64,000 nt of DNA from DASYAN01 sp963727755 (GTDB taxonomy: Bacteria; Chloroflexota; Ktedonobacteria; Ktedonobacterales; Ktedonobacteraceae). Positions within the stretch are counted from its first letter, which is position 1, and each line of letters begins with the position of its first letter. This document shows, piece by piece, positions 34,931 to 45,128 of the stretch. Position numbers and translations under genes: made by a program. Under the pieces are notes generated by a model that was given only the letters and a program-made list of their open reading frames with translations, searched no databases and had not been told where the DNA came from. The stretch covers positions 116,243 through 180,242 of the forward strand of contig CAVSHN010000010.1 in the NCBI GenBank assembly GCA_963727755.1. The letters are read 5' to 3'.

Positions 34931-36064
34931 CTATCGCTCCAGCCATACTCCCAGCTTGAGTTCGAGGGCCTTCTGGTAGACGTGAGCCGCTAGAGCGACA
35001 TCTTCTATCGCCATCCCAAAGGGATTCACAAGAATGATATCATCGAGATGTTCTCGTCCAACCTTGCGACCAATAGCGATGTCTCCAATTTCTCCATCGA
35101 TGCGTCGCTTATGCTGTCTATCCCCGACATTCTCAGCAGGCTCGTCTGGTCCAATGATCTGACCAGCTCTGTACATCCGTCCAATCAAGCGCCGTGGATC
35201 ATTCTTGACGAGATCCCAACTATCCACAATAACTTTATCTGCTTGAAAAACAACTTCTGGCAAGAAATCATCAAGCGAAATGTTGACCAGAATTGCGCCA
35301 GGCTGTAGCCAGCCAAACTGGATATAACCTGTTGTTGTTGTCGTCACAGGTACAATCAACTGCGACAACTTAATTGCATCCTCAGCACTTGGTGCTTCTT
35401 GAAACTCCACGCCACGTTGTTGCAACACTGGCTCAACCAGCGTTTTGAGTTTTTGAATCAGAGCGACTGTCCTTTCCCTACTCAGGTCAAATACACGGAT
35501 AGAGCGTAAATGAGGAAGTTGTTTTGTCAGCAACTCGATATGAGTCTGAGCCAATACACCAGCTCCAATTACAGCAACACTCTCAATGTCTCTTCCCTTA
35601 AAAAGCTCTGCGGAGAGTGCTGTGACACATGCTGTACGCAAACTTGACAGATAAGCCCCTTCCATAATGCAATTAACACGCACCGAGGTCTTATCATAGA
35701 CGCAAGTAATACCACTGGCACGTGGCAATCCGCGCTGCGGGTTAGCAATATTTGCATTAATGATTTTCGTACCTGCAGAATTCAGTGAGCCCCCAACATA
35801 CCCTGGCATATTTAAGCTTCTTACCTGCTCACCTCGATCATTTGCCCATCCCAGATAGGCCTCATCCGGCAAAATTGTTTGACCAGATCCATGCAGCTTG
35901 AAAAGATCACGAATAGCAGCTACGCTATCAAGGTCTGCGCATGCCAATTCTACGTCTTTCCTACTAAGATAAAGGATATTATCCTCTTTGGGATTATCTA
36001 TTGTTTCTGATTGTACATCGTTCTTAGTGAGATACATATCACTATTATCCCTAATGGTTGTCAT
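34931..36064 (-). CDS. sbnB: SbnB-like N-(1-amino-1-carboxyethyl)-glutamate dehydrogenase (diaminopropionate synthesis)
   Basis: About 377 residues of the ornithine cyclodeaminase/mu-crystallin family. The Rossmann segment VAVIGAGVLAQTHIELL, KIINANIANPQRGLPRASG and PDEAYLGWAN match SbnB-type enzymes. In the siderophore pathway where SbnB was defined, it oxidatively splits the SbnA product to release L-2,3-diaminopropionate and 2-oxoglutarate. The pairing with sbnA 1.7 kb upstream strongly supports this assignment. The ATG at 36064 is formed right at the right end of the IscB element, whose terminal bases (GCAGG) may also supply the ribosome site. A long N-terminal extension precedes the usual start (LYLSRKDVE). 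Confidence 0.82.
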   Translation of the reverse strand: MTTIRDNSDMYLTKNDVQSETIDNPKEDNILYLSRKDVELACADLDSVAAIRDLFKLHGSGQTILPDEAYLGWANDRGEQVRSLNMPGYVGGSLNSAGTKIINANIANPQRGLPRASGITCVYDKTSVRVNCIMEGAYLSSLRTACVTALSAELFKGRDIESVAVIGAGVLAQTHIELLTKQLPHLRSIRVFDLSRERTVALIQKLKTLVEPVLQQRGVEFQEAPSAEDAIKLSQLIVPVTTTTTGYIQFGWLQPGAILVNISLDDFLPEVVFQADKVIVDSWDLVKNDPRRLIGRMYRAGQIIGPDEPAENVGDRQHKRRIDGEIGDIAIGRKVGREHLDDIILVNPFGMAIEDVALAAHVYQKALELKLGVWLER

Positions 36065-37712
36065 CAAACTGCGACCTGCGGAAACCCCTGTCCTTTAGAC
36101 ATGGGGAGGAAGCAGGTCTTCCTTTCTTGGGGCTTGGGCACAGGGGTAAACCTATGCCTGGACAATGGTTGTTCCTCTCCGGTACCCGTAACCGTCTGCC
36201 TGTTGCAGCTTGCGACAATAGTTCTTGCCAATACAGTCAAGCCCGTTGACGACGAATGAGCCGCTGGTCTTGGTTGTTACCCTGCCAACATGGGTTCCAG
36301 CACGCTTGAGGTTTTTGGCACAATGGCTTTCACCATGTCCCCTGTCTTGAACCCGTGCTTAGGATGCTTCTCTTTCGGGCCAGTACGTGGAAAACCGTAC
36401 TTGTCCATCAGGCACATCTGCCGACATCCATGCCCATAAGCTGTGATAACCAGTGGAATAACTTTCTCGGCTTTGATGTCGAGGGGAGTGGATTTACCCA
36501 CACAAGCGGCATCTAACCAATGGGTCTTGGGAAGTTCACGCGTGGTTCGGTTATATTTGGTGAGTCCTCCAGAACCACATTCAATTGGCAATCCCAAGGA
36601 CTCTAGCCTGTGGAATAACTCCCAACGAGTAGCATTTACAGCCGCTGCATCCTTGAGTGGGGCAAAAGCTCGGGCTTCGATCTTCCTCAAGAGGTCCGGT
36701 TTTTTCTTGAGAAAGTCCTTGATATCTTTCGTTCCCTTGCGTGTGTTGCACTTCTCACAGGCTAAGCTAAGATTGCTTACTCTATTTGTGCCTCCCTTTG
36801 CACGTGGGATAATATGCTCTATTTGCAAAGGCACATCTTGCTTACCACAGTAAGCACACTTATGTCCCCACTTCTCTAGCAAGTATTCACGGGTTTCATA
36901 TCCTGCTAGAGTTCCTTGCTGATATTCAGTACCGGATATCTCAGCATTTTCCATCAGTTGCATATCGAACCGAACTAGTTCCATGCTGATGTTTGTGATA
37001 GGACAGAGACGCATAAAGCGTTGCACCCAAGTGAGCACATTGGCAATGCGTGAGAGAAGTGATGGTGGCAACCAGCCAGATGCTCGCCTCCTGTTCTGCC
37101 ATCGTGCCTTGCGATAGCGGGTATGGCGGTGTCGTCTGCCTCGACGTACTCCACGGCGGTCATCCAGGTCCGACTTGATCTGCTGACCACGGTGTGTCAA
37201 CTCAGCAGCAAAAACTACCTCGCCAGTTGCATCGTTCGTGATGGCTATCCCCGTGGTCTTAGAGCCTGGATCAATCTTGATCCGCAGTTCTGCAACCACG
37301 GGATCATCAATGGTAACCTTTAAGATGATCGTGAATGGGTTTTTTTTGAGAACTGCTGCTCTTCCTTGACTAAGCATTTTTCTTGCTTGTCTTGGATGCA
37401 CAGGATCTTTTGGTTGCCTGTTCGTGTCTAGTACAAAAACGTTTCTCATGTGACTCCTTAAGAGTCCTGCTTGCGCAGGTAATGTTAGCCTTGACAATGT
37501 TATGGAGTGGTTTCACGCTGCAAGCACTGACTTAACCCTTGTAGATCTGTTTAACCTGCAACCGTAGAGGTTGGAACTGGCTACGCATCCCAACGTACCT
37601 AGTTTCACTCCTAACGTAGCTAGTTGCCTAGCTGAGTCTGGTCAGGTGGGCGAGCGTTTCAGCGTTAGATCTGCTCCGCAAGCCCCTGCCCTTTAGGCAT
37701 GGGGTTCCTGAC
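36065..37712 (-). mobile_element. IscB element 1 (omega-RNA plus iscB), between sbnA and sbnB
   Basis: The left end is GTCAGGAACCCC with the hairpin CATGCCTAAAGGGCAGGGG. The right end is a hairpin (CATGTCTAAAGGACAGGGG), then GCAGGTCGCAGTTTG and the flanking ATGA at 36061-36064. It contains an omega-RNA region and iscB, both read leftward, and has no transposase. The same ends occur at 49864-51539 and 62061-62544, and related ends at 13579-14116, so these form one family. Confidence 0.82.
36152..37497 (-). CDS. iscB: IscB RNA-guided nuclease, copy 1 (C-terminus frameshifted)
   Basis: An N-terminal PLMP domain (FVLDTNRQPKDPVHP), an arginine-rich bridge (RRGVRRGRRHRHTRYRKARW) and a RuvC domain split by an HNH domain identify IscB, the OMEGA relative of Cas9. 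RuvC residues are in KIDPGSKTTGIAI, ISMELVRFD and THWLDAACVG. The HNH core is CAYCGKQDVPLQIEHIIPRA with CEKCN. The frame ends early at 36277. Adding one A to the A5 run near 36318 extends it to a TAG at 36152 (about 448 residues, ending ADGYGYRRGTTIVQA), matching copy 2. The nuclease would be guided by the adjacent omega-RNA and possibly by the orphan copies. Confidence 0.88.
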
Positions 37713-37728
37713 TATTGCCTCCGTCGTA
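37498..37728 (-). ncRNA. Omega-RNA of IscB element 1
   Basis: This conserved non-coding region lies directly 5' of iscB. It shares ordered blocks with the copies at 51275 and 62265 (GTCAGGAACCCC, GGTTAAACAGATCTACAAGG, GTTAAGTCAGTGCTTG, CATTGTCAAGGCTAACATTACCTGCG). A short hairpin CCTGCGCAAGCAGG ends just before the start codon. The presumptive guide is the 16 nt of flank, TACGACGGAGGCAATA, just after the sbnA stop codon. Confidence 0.78.
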
Positions 37729-37742
37729 CAACTGAAAAACTA

Positions 37743-38786
37743 TCATTTAGCATAGGACAGCTTGGACACGATATCTTGCACTGGTGCCAGATGCCTTTCG
37801 GATAGATTTAGTCCTTGCTTTTGTATCCAGTTGTCATTGAAAATCGAGTTTGCGTAATTGTCACCGCCATCAGGGCACAGACAAACAACATTTCTGGCCT
37901 CAGGATGAGCCAAGAGATACTTTGCACAAGCTGCCAGCACTGCACCACTCGAGCCTCCAACCTTGATGCCCATTGCCTGTGATAGAGCACGACAAAATGT
38001 GAATGCCTCTTCATCTCTCACAAGCATGTGTAAATCATACAGATCTCGCGTGATAAAACTGGATGACCTAGATGAACCGATACCCGTCAACTTGCGTGAT
38101 GCAGGAGGGGTACCAAAAATGACTGACCCATGAGCGTCAACGCCAATAATAGCCGTCGTGGGACTGACTTCTCGGAAAAAACGCCCGATACCTGCCAGCG
38201 TCCCACCTGTTGATACTGCTACAAAAAGAGCATCCACTCTTCCTTGCATTTGACGGTATATTTCAGGACCTGTGCTCAGGTAGTGAATATGCGGATTTGC
38301 GGAGTCCCCGTACTGATTGGTCCAAACATAATTGGGAGAACGCTCACACAGTTCTCGCACCCGTGCCAGCCGTGAGAGCAGATATCCACCCACTTCATCA
38401 TGCTGATCCACCATCTCAATCTCGGCACCCAGCATTTGCATCTTCGTAAGATTTTCCTGCGTCGTTTTTGGATCAACAACTGCAATAAATCTATATCCCT
38501 TTAATTTGCACAAAAAACTAAGTGCTACACCTAAATTGCCAGATGTCGATTCTACTACTACTGATCCTTTTTTCAAACAGCCTTCTGCTTCCAGCTTTTG
38601 GATGAGGCCATAACCAGTTCGATCTTTCACAGAGCCAGTTGGATTTTCACTTTCCAGCTTCAAGTGAATCTTACGGGCAACGCCACCTATCACGAAGTAA
38701 ATGGTTCCCATTGGTGTATTACCCAGTTGTTGAGCGAGTTTATTTAGCTCCACTGGCGCAAGATCTGCAATCATTGTGACATCCAT
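37743..38786 (-). CDS. sbnA: SbnA-like PLP enzyme for diaminopropionate synthesis
   Basis: About 347 residues of the cysteine synthase/cystathionine beta-synthase fold. The PLP lysine is in ENPTGSVKDRTGY, the phosphate loop in STGGTLAG, and STSGNLGVAL is the substrate-binding asparagine loop. SbnA condenses O-phospho-L-serine with L-glutamate; SbnB then releases L-2,3-diaminopropionate. I prefer this over O-acetylserine sulfhydrylase because sbnB and an NRPS flank it on the same strand. The 52-bp gap to the NRPS gene suggests a shared transcript. The IscB element sits 30 bp after the stop codon. Confidence 0.85.
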   Translation of the reverse strand: MDVTMIADLAPVELNKLAQQLGNTPMGTIYFVIGGVARKIHLKLESENPTGSVKDRTGYGLIQKLEAEGCLKKGSVVVESTSGNLGVALSFLCKLKGYRFIAVVDPKTTQENLTKMQMLGAEIEMVDQHDEVGGYLLSRLARVRELCERSPNYVWTNQYGDSANPHIHYLSTGPEIYRQMQGRVDALFVAVSTGGTLAGIGRFFREVSPTTAIIGVDAHGSVIFGTPPASRKLTGIGSSRSSSFITRDLYDLHMLVRDEEAFTFCRALSQAMGIKVGGSSGAVLAACAKYLLAHPEARNVVCLCPDGGDNYANSIFNDNWIQKQGLNLSERHLAPVQDIVSKLSYAK

Positions 38787-38837
38787 CGATATATCTTCTT
38801 TCTCTTGAGCTTCATTAGCAATTACCGACTACTCTTA

Positions 38838-41800
38838 TTACTCTGCTGGATTTATACTATCTGCTTGTGCCTTTATTAGGCACGTGCGCAAGCATTCAGC
38901 CAAGGCAGGTAAGTGCTCGGTTCTACTGGTTACATGATTGCCAGGCAATAGACGAATCTCTACCTCTTGCTTCTTTTGCGCTTTAATCTCTGCCTGCCAT
39001 TCTCCTGCGCACAATAAATCCTCACGCGTCCAGAAGAGCGTGATTTTGCCAGCAAAGAGATCACGCGGCTTATAACCTGCATGTATCCAGTCATACTTGT
39101 TTGAGTAGTTGTGCAAAGTCTCAATTCGCGGAACTAATAATGCCCTCAGGCTGAAACGTGGAGGTCTAGAGCCCATTTGCCCATCTTGATACCCAAGTTC
39201 ACCTCGTGTAGCCTCTCCCAAGAGTTCAGCGTTTTTCGCTTGCCTGTAATGCGCAAGCCGCAGATATCTATGAAAATGTTGCACGCGAAGGAACCAATCA
39301 AGTTGCTTGTCACGACCGATTTTTATTACTTTAGCAATGCAACTAACTACACCGCGAATCCGTCTATTGCCGATCGGTGCTGCACGTAGCTCAGGGTTGA
39401 ACAAAACCAGCAGGTCAACTGCCTGACCTTGGGCATGCAATTGTTTGGCTATCTCATGGGAGAGGTTCCCTCCATTACAACAACCGCCCAACATATATGG
39501 ACCATCAGGCTGAATTGCTCGCATTGTTTTCAGATGAGCTGCCGCCATAGCCTCAAATGTTGGCAGAACTGCTAAACCATCAAACTGATACGGTTCTAGC
39601 AGGTAAAATGGTTGGTCCGGCCCTAGGTAGCGGGCCATCTCTAGGCTGTAGAAGCCACCAGCACTCCAGTCTCCGTGCAGGTAGAAGAATGGTTGCTTGG
39701 AGCCATTGCCTGCTTGCACCCTGACTACAGGAGCACGAGAGTCAGCCTTGGCTTCTTCCATAAGTGCAGTCGCCAGACATTCTATGGTTGCGCCAGCAAA
39801 GAAAGTAGAGAAGGGCAATTTCTTGCCACAGACCTGCTCTATGCGAGCAAAGAGTCGCACTGCCAGTAACGACTCTCCTCCCAGCTCGAAAAAGTTGTCC
39901 TTGATTCCTATCTGTCGCACGCCCAGAAGATCCTCCCAGATTTGCACGAGCTGATGGTGCAAAGCCAGCGTCGGAGCGATAAAAGTATTGTTTGCTGCAT
40001 CTCTACTTAGCTTAGGCATGGGCAAAGCACGACGATCAATCTTGCCATTGGGGGTTAACGGGAGCTTTTCGAGCAGGACAAATGCTGATGGCACCATGTA
40101 GACAGGCATGTGCTCCGTCAGATGGCTCTTCAGCTCTGCTGCTGTGATGGTCTGCCCCTTCTGGATCTCTACATACGCCACCAACCGCTTATCCCCAGGC
40201 ATATCTTCCCGAGCCATCACCACCGTCATTCTCACTGCTGGATGCCGACTGAGCACCGCTTCGATCTCTCCTAGTTCGATCCGGAATCCCCGCACCTTCA
40301 CCTGGAAGTCCAGCCGACCAAGAAACTCAAGGTTTCCATCTGGCAGATAGCGAGCCAGATCCCCAGTCTTGTAGAGCCGTGCACCATCGTCAGACGCAAA
40401 GGGATCAGGCACAAAGGATTCTTCCGTGCGCTGCTTATCACCCAGGTAGCCTCGTCCAACGCCGATACCTCCTACATACAGCTCCCCGCTGACCCCAATT
40501 GGCAATGGCTCCAAGTGACGATCCAGCACATAGAGGCGCATATTGGGGATGGCTCGGCCTATCGGAATAGAGCTTCTGCTTTCATCAGGCGCTTGGTAGA
40601 TGGAATAATGGGTCACATCGTCGGAACACTCTGTTGGCCCATAGGCATTGATCAAAGGCACATGGGGATAGGTGCCCAACCAGTACTGACACAGATCTAT
40701 CGGTAACGCCTCCCCAGTCGGGATTAGCCAGCGCAAAGCCGCCAGCTTTGGCCTGTCAACCGCTTTGATCTCATCAGCATCCAGCATCGCTCGCATCAGG
40801 GATGGCACGGTTTCCAAGATGGTGATCTGATGCCGCTCCACCTGGGTAAGCAATTGCACAGGATGGTGAGCTACCTCATCGGGATAGATCTGGACGCTCC
40901 CACCGATCAGTAAGGCTGCCAGGAATTGCCACACGGAGATATCAAAGCACTGCGAAGCTGTTTGGGCCACTTTGTCGCGACTCTTCAAGGTCAGAGCCTC
41001 AATCTTGGCATATATATGGTTGACCATGCCTCGCTGCTCAACCATCGCTCCTTTGGGCTTGCCCGTTGAGCCGGAGGTATAAATCACATACGCCAGATCA
41101 CGTGGCGTGTTGGAGATGGAGAGATTGTCTTCACGATGGTCAGCTTGCAGCATCTCTTCGTAGGGGAGAAGCTCTGGCCGTAACTCAGCAGGTACTTCTT
41201 CTAGCGCAAGAGCAAGTGTTGGCAGAAATGCAACTGTGGACAGAACAATGCTGCATTCACTGAGTTGGATGACCTGCCGTAGCCTAGCTGGCGGATGGTG
41301 GGGATCAAGGGGCAGATAGGCACCTCCGGCTTTGAAAACCGCCAAGATAGAGACCAAGAACGGAATACCTCGCTCAGCCAGCAAGGCCACGACTTTATCT
41401 GGCCCCACACAGTGCTCACACAACTGGTGCGCAAGTCGGTTGGCATGAGCATTCAACTCCTGATAGTTCAGTTGCACACCCTCGCAGATAACTGCCACAG
41501 CCTGAGGGGTGCGTTCGACTTGGGCCTCGAAGAGCTGGTGGAGACACTGATCTACCGGATAGGCTGTCTCGGTGGCATTCCACTCCACCAACAACTGGTG
41601 GCGCTCTTGCTCTGTCAAAAGGGGCAGACGAGCGATCGATTGCGTAGGATCAGCGACGATACCCTCTAAGAGCGTCTGCCAGTGTCCGGCCAGCAGGGCG
41701 ATGGTTGCCTCATCAAATAAATCAGTGCTGTAAGTAAAGCGGCTGATCAATCCTTGTGGCCCCTCTTGCAACACCAACGTCAGATCAAACTGAGAGGTCC

Positions 41801-42984
41801 CCATGCCTTCTACAATCTGCTCCAACCTCCAGCCTGATAGCAAAGTCGGACGGGGCTTGGGCAGTTGCAACTGCACTTGGAAGAGTGGATTACGACCCAA
41901 TGAATGTGGGGGGTATAGTGCCTTGACGAGGGACTCAAAAGGCAACTCCTCATGCCCTTGGGCTGCTACCATCACCTCGCATACTCGCCCTAGCAGATCG
42001 GCAAAGCTGAGCTGAGCTGCTAGATCAGTGCGTAACACCAACGTATTTTCACAAATGCCAACCATGGCCTCGGTTTCTGCTAGCTTGCGAGCGGGAATAG
42101 CAACTCCGATTAGCAAGTCCTCCTGGCCAGTGTAACGATACAGTAATGTCTTGGAAGGCTGCAACCAGAGTTATGTCCAAACTCACTGCCCGCTGCTGGC
42201 TCAACTCCTGCAATGCCTGAGTAAGCATACTAGGCAGTACAACTTGATACATCGAGCCCTGTGAACTTACAACAGCCTGCCGTGGACGGTCAGTGGACAA
42301 TTGCAGCATATCTGGAGCATCAGCTAATTGTTGCCTCCAGTAAGCCAAATGCTCGTCAAGAACCTCCTTTACCAGTGCCTGACGTTGCCAGACCGCAAAA
42401 TCCGCATACTGCCAAGGCAAGGATGGCAAAGATGGCAAAGATGGAGATTCGCTGGAGCTGCAAGCCTCATACAAACAAGCGAGGTCGCGTACCAAGACCC
42501 CCAGCGCCCATTCATCACAAATGATGCGATGCGCAATCAACAACAGTAGAGACTGCTCATCTGCCAAGTGCAGCAGTGTACAACGTAACAGAGGCCCTTG
42601 ACTGAGCACAAAGGCCTGCTGAACCTGCTCAGCAATTAGACGCTGGATTTTAGCTTCTTGCTCTGTCCCTGACTGCTCCCGCAGGTCAAATACTGTCAAA
42701 GAAATAGCCTGACTAGGAGCAATGACCTGTACCAGTTGTTCTTCCATCACGCTAAAAGCAGTGCGCAGAGCTTCATGGCGTTGCACTAACATGCAGAGGC
42801 TTTCTTCGAGTACACTTGTGGTAAGTGATTTGCTCACATGAACAGTAGCAGCAATAGTATTAATAGCACGATCCAGCTCCAACTGATCAAGTATCCAGAG
42901 CCCCTCTTGGGCAAAAGACATGGGTAAGATTTTTACATGCTCTTTTCTTAGCACTTCCATGTCACGAAAAACTGTATTGGCCAT
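38838..42984 (-). CDS. Single-module nonribosomal peptide synthetase C-A-T-TE (one-base frameshift)
   Basis: About 1,381 residues when repaired. A condensation domain is followed by an adenylation domain (IYTSGSTGKPKGAM, NAYGPTE, YKTGDLARYLPDG), a carrier domain with phosphopantetheine Ser in FFELGGESLLAV, and a thioesterase. The C-domain HHxxxDG motif reads HRIICDE, losing the second His and the Gly. The thioesterase elbow reads GGCCNGG, a Cys in place of the usual Ser. By eye the A-domain pocket residues are D-I-W-E-I-T-A-D-D, acidic enough for a cationic substrate such as diaminopropionate, made by the adjacent sbnA/sbnB. The frame breaks near 42152 (CCTTCCAAG; one C fewer gives AAFKTLLYRY). 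Start ATG at 42984, AAGGAAAGGA upstream. Confidence 0.85.
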
Positions 42985-43193
42985 CTTATTGATCCTTTCC
43001 TTGGTACTTAAAGCGTCCTGATTGTAAACATAGTTGCACATAATAATTTTTATATAACTAGGAAAAATAACAGTACTAGATGTTTATAGATCTCCTGCAT
43101 GTATCACCACCCCATGCAACAATCCTCCTTATACCTTGCGTACTTCATGTATTTTTCCTTTTTCAGCTCATTCTTCCAAGATGCTCAAGCCTT

Positions 43194-44234
43194 CTAATGT
43201 GAGAAACGAACAAGGCTCTTGCGAATAAGCAACTTAGTACTATTTTTCAGATACGAGAAAAAACTCCAGATACCAGCTGTTTCAGCAGCGACCACCAGCC
43301 AATATTTGGGGAAATCCATTTTCCTGCGCCGAAGCTGATATGGATCAGTTTGGCAAGTGTTAGCGCCAGGAACCGTGGTCACTGCCCAATCATAACCTGC
43401 CTGTTTCACAGCACATAGCCCATGATCTCCAATGCCTCCAAAAGGATATGCAAAGGTACGTACTGGATGCCCCAACTCTTTCTCCAACATAGTACGGCAC
43501 TCTCCCACTTCGCGCTGTACCTCGACAGGATTTGCCAGATCTGCCAGCTTAGGATGATGTACTGTATGAGCGCCAAATGAGACCCATCCGCTTTCCTGCA
43601 TCTCATGTACTTGTGCCCAGGTAAGCAAGGGAATTGGTTGCTCTTTCAACACTACAGAGGATGGGACTTCCAGTATCTTATAGAGAGATACCACAAATTT
43701 CTGTCGTTCGATGGACGAGGTATACTGGCTGAAACGAGCATCGATAACTTGCCCTAAAGCTTTACACTCCTCCTGACAGTCCAGATGATAAGTGCGCTCT
43801 TCAAACATTACCTGATCTACTTGTGCAAGACGTATCAGCCGATTTGTCCACCAGTAAGAGTTGCCACTTTCCATATGGCCTGGAATGAGGAAGATCGTAA
43901 TGGGTATCTGCAACTCACAGGCCAACGGGAAAGCATGTGTATAATTGTCATAATAACCGTCATCAAACGTCAATGCTAGAAGCGGACGCCGATCCTTCCT
44001 CTGAGCATCTTTTTTGTCCAGCATCTGAAGCTCTTCTAATCCCTTTTCCAGATGGACTATGCAATAGTGACGACGCAGGTAACTCCAATGGCTCCGCAAA
44101 TCTCCCGTGGACGCCTGATGATAATAAAGAATGGTCAAGCAGGACTTTGAACGCCGTGCCCACCAGCGCATCAGACTCACTATTCCACCGTAATAAAAGC
44201 ATGCTGATAGATATAGCCGTACTCGATTAAGCAT
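43194..44234 (-). CDS. Polysaccharide deacetylase-family protein (NodB fold)
   Basis: This 346-residue protein carries the NodB signature ALTFDDGYYDNYTHAF (catalytic Asp and metal Asp), metal-binding histidines in FGAHTVHHPKLAD (HxxxH type), and FAYPFGG. These enzymes remove N-acetyl groups from polysaccharides using a divalent metal. A basic, partly hydrophobic N-terminus may be a membrane anchor. It lies between the NRPS and another deacetylase-like gene. In this cluster it could generate free amino groups on the polymer, an inference relevant to aminoacyl or peptide decoration. Confidence 0.82.
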   Translation of the reverse strand: MLNRVRLYLSACFYYGGIVSLMRWWARRSKSCLTILYYHQASTGDLRSHWSYLRRHYCIVHLEKGLEELQMLDKKDAQRKDRRPLLALTFDDGYYDNYTHAFPLACELQIPITIFLIPGHMESGNSYWWTNRLIRLAQVDQVMFEERTYHLDCQEECKALGQVIDARFSQYTSSIERQKFVVSLYKILEVPSSVVLKEQPIPLLTWAQVHEMQESGWVSFGAHTVHHPKLADLANPVEVQREVGECRTMLEKELGHPVRTFAYPFGGIGDHGLCAVKQAGYDWAVTTVPGANTCQTDPYQLRRRKMDFPKYWLVVAAETAGIWSFFSYLKNSTKLLIRKSLVRFSH

Positions 44235-44292
44235 ACATGCCCCCTATTGCAATGGCTTACCCGCTAAGCAAACAATCTCTAAGTCAAAACAG

Positions 44293-45048
44293 CTAGCGCC
44301 GTTGTGCCAGAGCTTCTTGAGGATTAGATGACTTCTCGTCAAGCTTGAACAGTTTTGGCAGAAATTTTTTCAGAGTTAGACGGTTGTTAACAAAGTCATC
44401 ACCGAGCCAGCGCTCTAATTTCTCGACAGGCGTTTCACCCGGCTGAACCCACCAGATTGGATGTGTTAACAGTTGGATTGGCTTTTGTATATGAAATGCC
44501 TCCGATTCTAGAGGTGGGCCATATCTCCATCTGCCTGTTGAGTCACTTATATAGGCCACATCTCCCTTAACACATGACCCATAGACATTATTTATCTGTT
44601 GAAATGAATCGATCGGCATGTGATGCAGATCATAAGAGCTATGAAAGCTTGCTATCTCAGTATTGGTATAAGGATAAAACTTGGAGAATATCTCAATCTC
44701 CGTGAGTGCTCTGGCACAGTCGTTATCATAAGCAGCAGGATCTACATGGGTTGCAATCTGATGGCCGTAGTCATGTAACTGTGACATAATCTCTGCACTG
44801 AACCGACTTAAAACATTATAGAACGGTGAACGAAGGAGCACAAAGTATGTAGCTTGCACACCATGTTCGTGCTCTACCCGAGCAATCTCCAGAGCCGCCC
44901 GAAGGCTTATATCAATGTCATGCCTGAGTATGACAAAAGGACGCCCTCCTGCTAAGCGGGATTCAATCTCCTCATACCCACAAAAGGAATAGCCTTGATC
45001 CTTGAATGCTGAAAGTAGTTGACTATAACCTTCTACTGAAAATTCCAT
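44293..45048 (-). CDS. Polysaccharide deacetylase-superfamily protein, divergent
   Basis: This 251-residue protein keeps the fold and one metal site: VILRHDIDISLRAAL at the start (HDxD in place of the TFDDG motif), QIATHVDP, FHSSYDL and a C-terminal LLTHPIWW. This pattern matches the group of deacetylase-like proteins found in polysaccharide clusters whose substrates are unknown. No signal peptide is seen. It is co-directional and 58 bp upstream of the other deacetylase gene. Confidence 0.72.
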   Translation of the reverse strand: MEFSVEGYSQLLSAFKDQGYSFCGYEEIESRLAGGRPFVILRHDIDISLRAALEIARVEHEHGVQATYFVLLRSPFYNVLSRFSAEIMSQLHDYGHQIATHVDPAAYDNDCARALTEIEIFSKFYPYTNTEIASFHSSYDLHHMPIDSFQQINNVYGSCVKGDVAYISDSTGRWRYGPPLESEAFHIQKPIQLLTHPIWWVQPGETPVEKLERWLGDDFVNNRLTLKKFLPKLFKLDEKSSNPQEALAQRR

Positions 45049-45128
45049 AAAAATCCTTTCTGGCTGCCATCTCCTTTAAGAAATTGGTAGAAATACTTGC
45101 AAAATATATCAAACCAATTTATTGCCTC

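Noticed and set aside
37500..37740. The conserved region upstream of iscB as a riboswitch or T-box.
   Set aside because: The same block order occurs at all four IscB-type elements and nowhere else, always adjoining GTCAGGAACCCC ends, which fits omega-RNA and not a metabolite-sensing leader.
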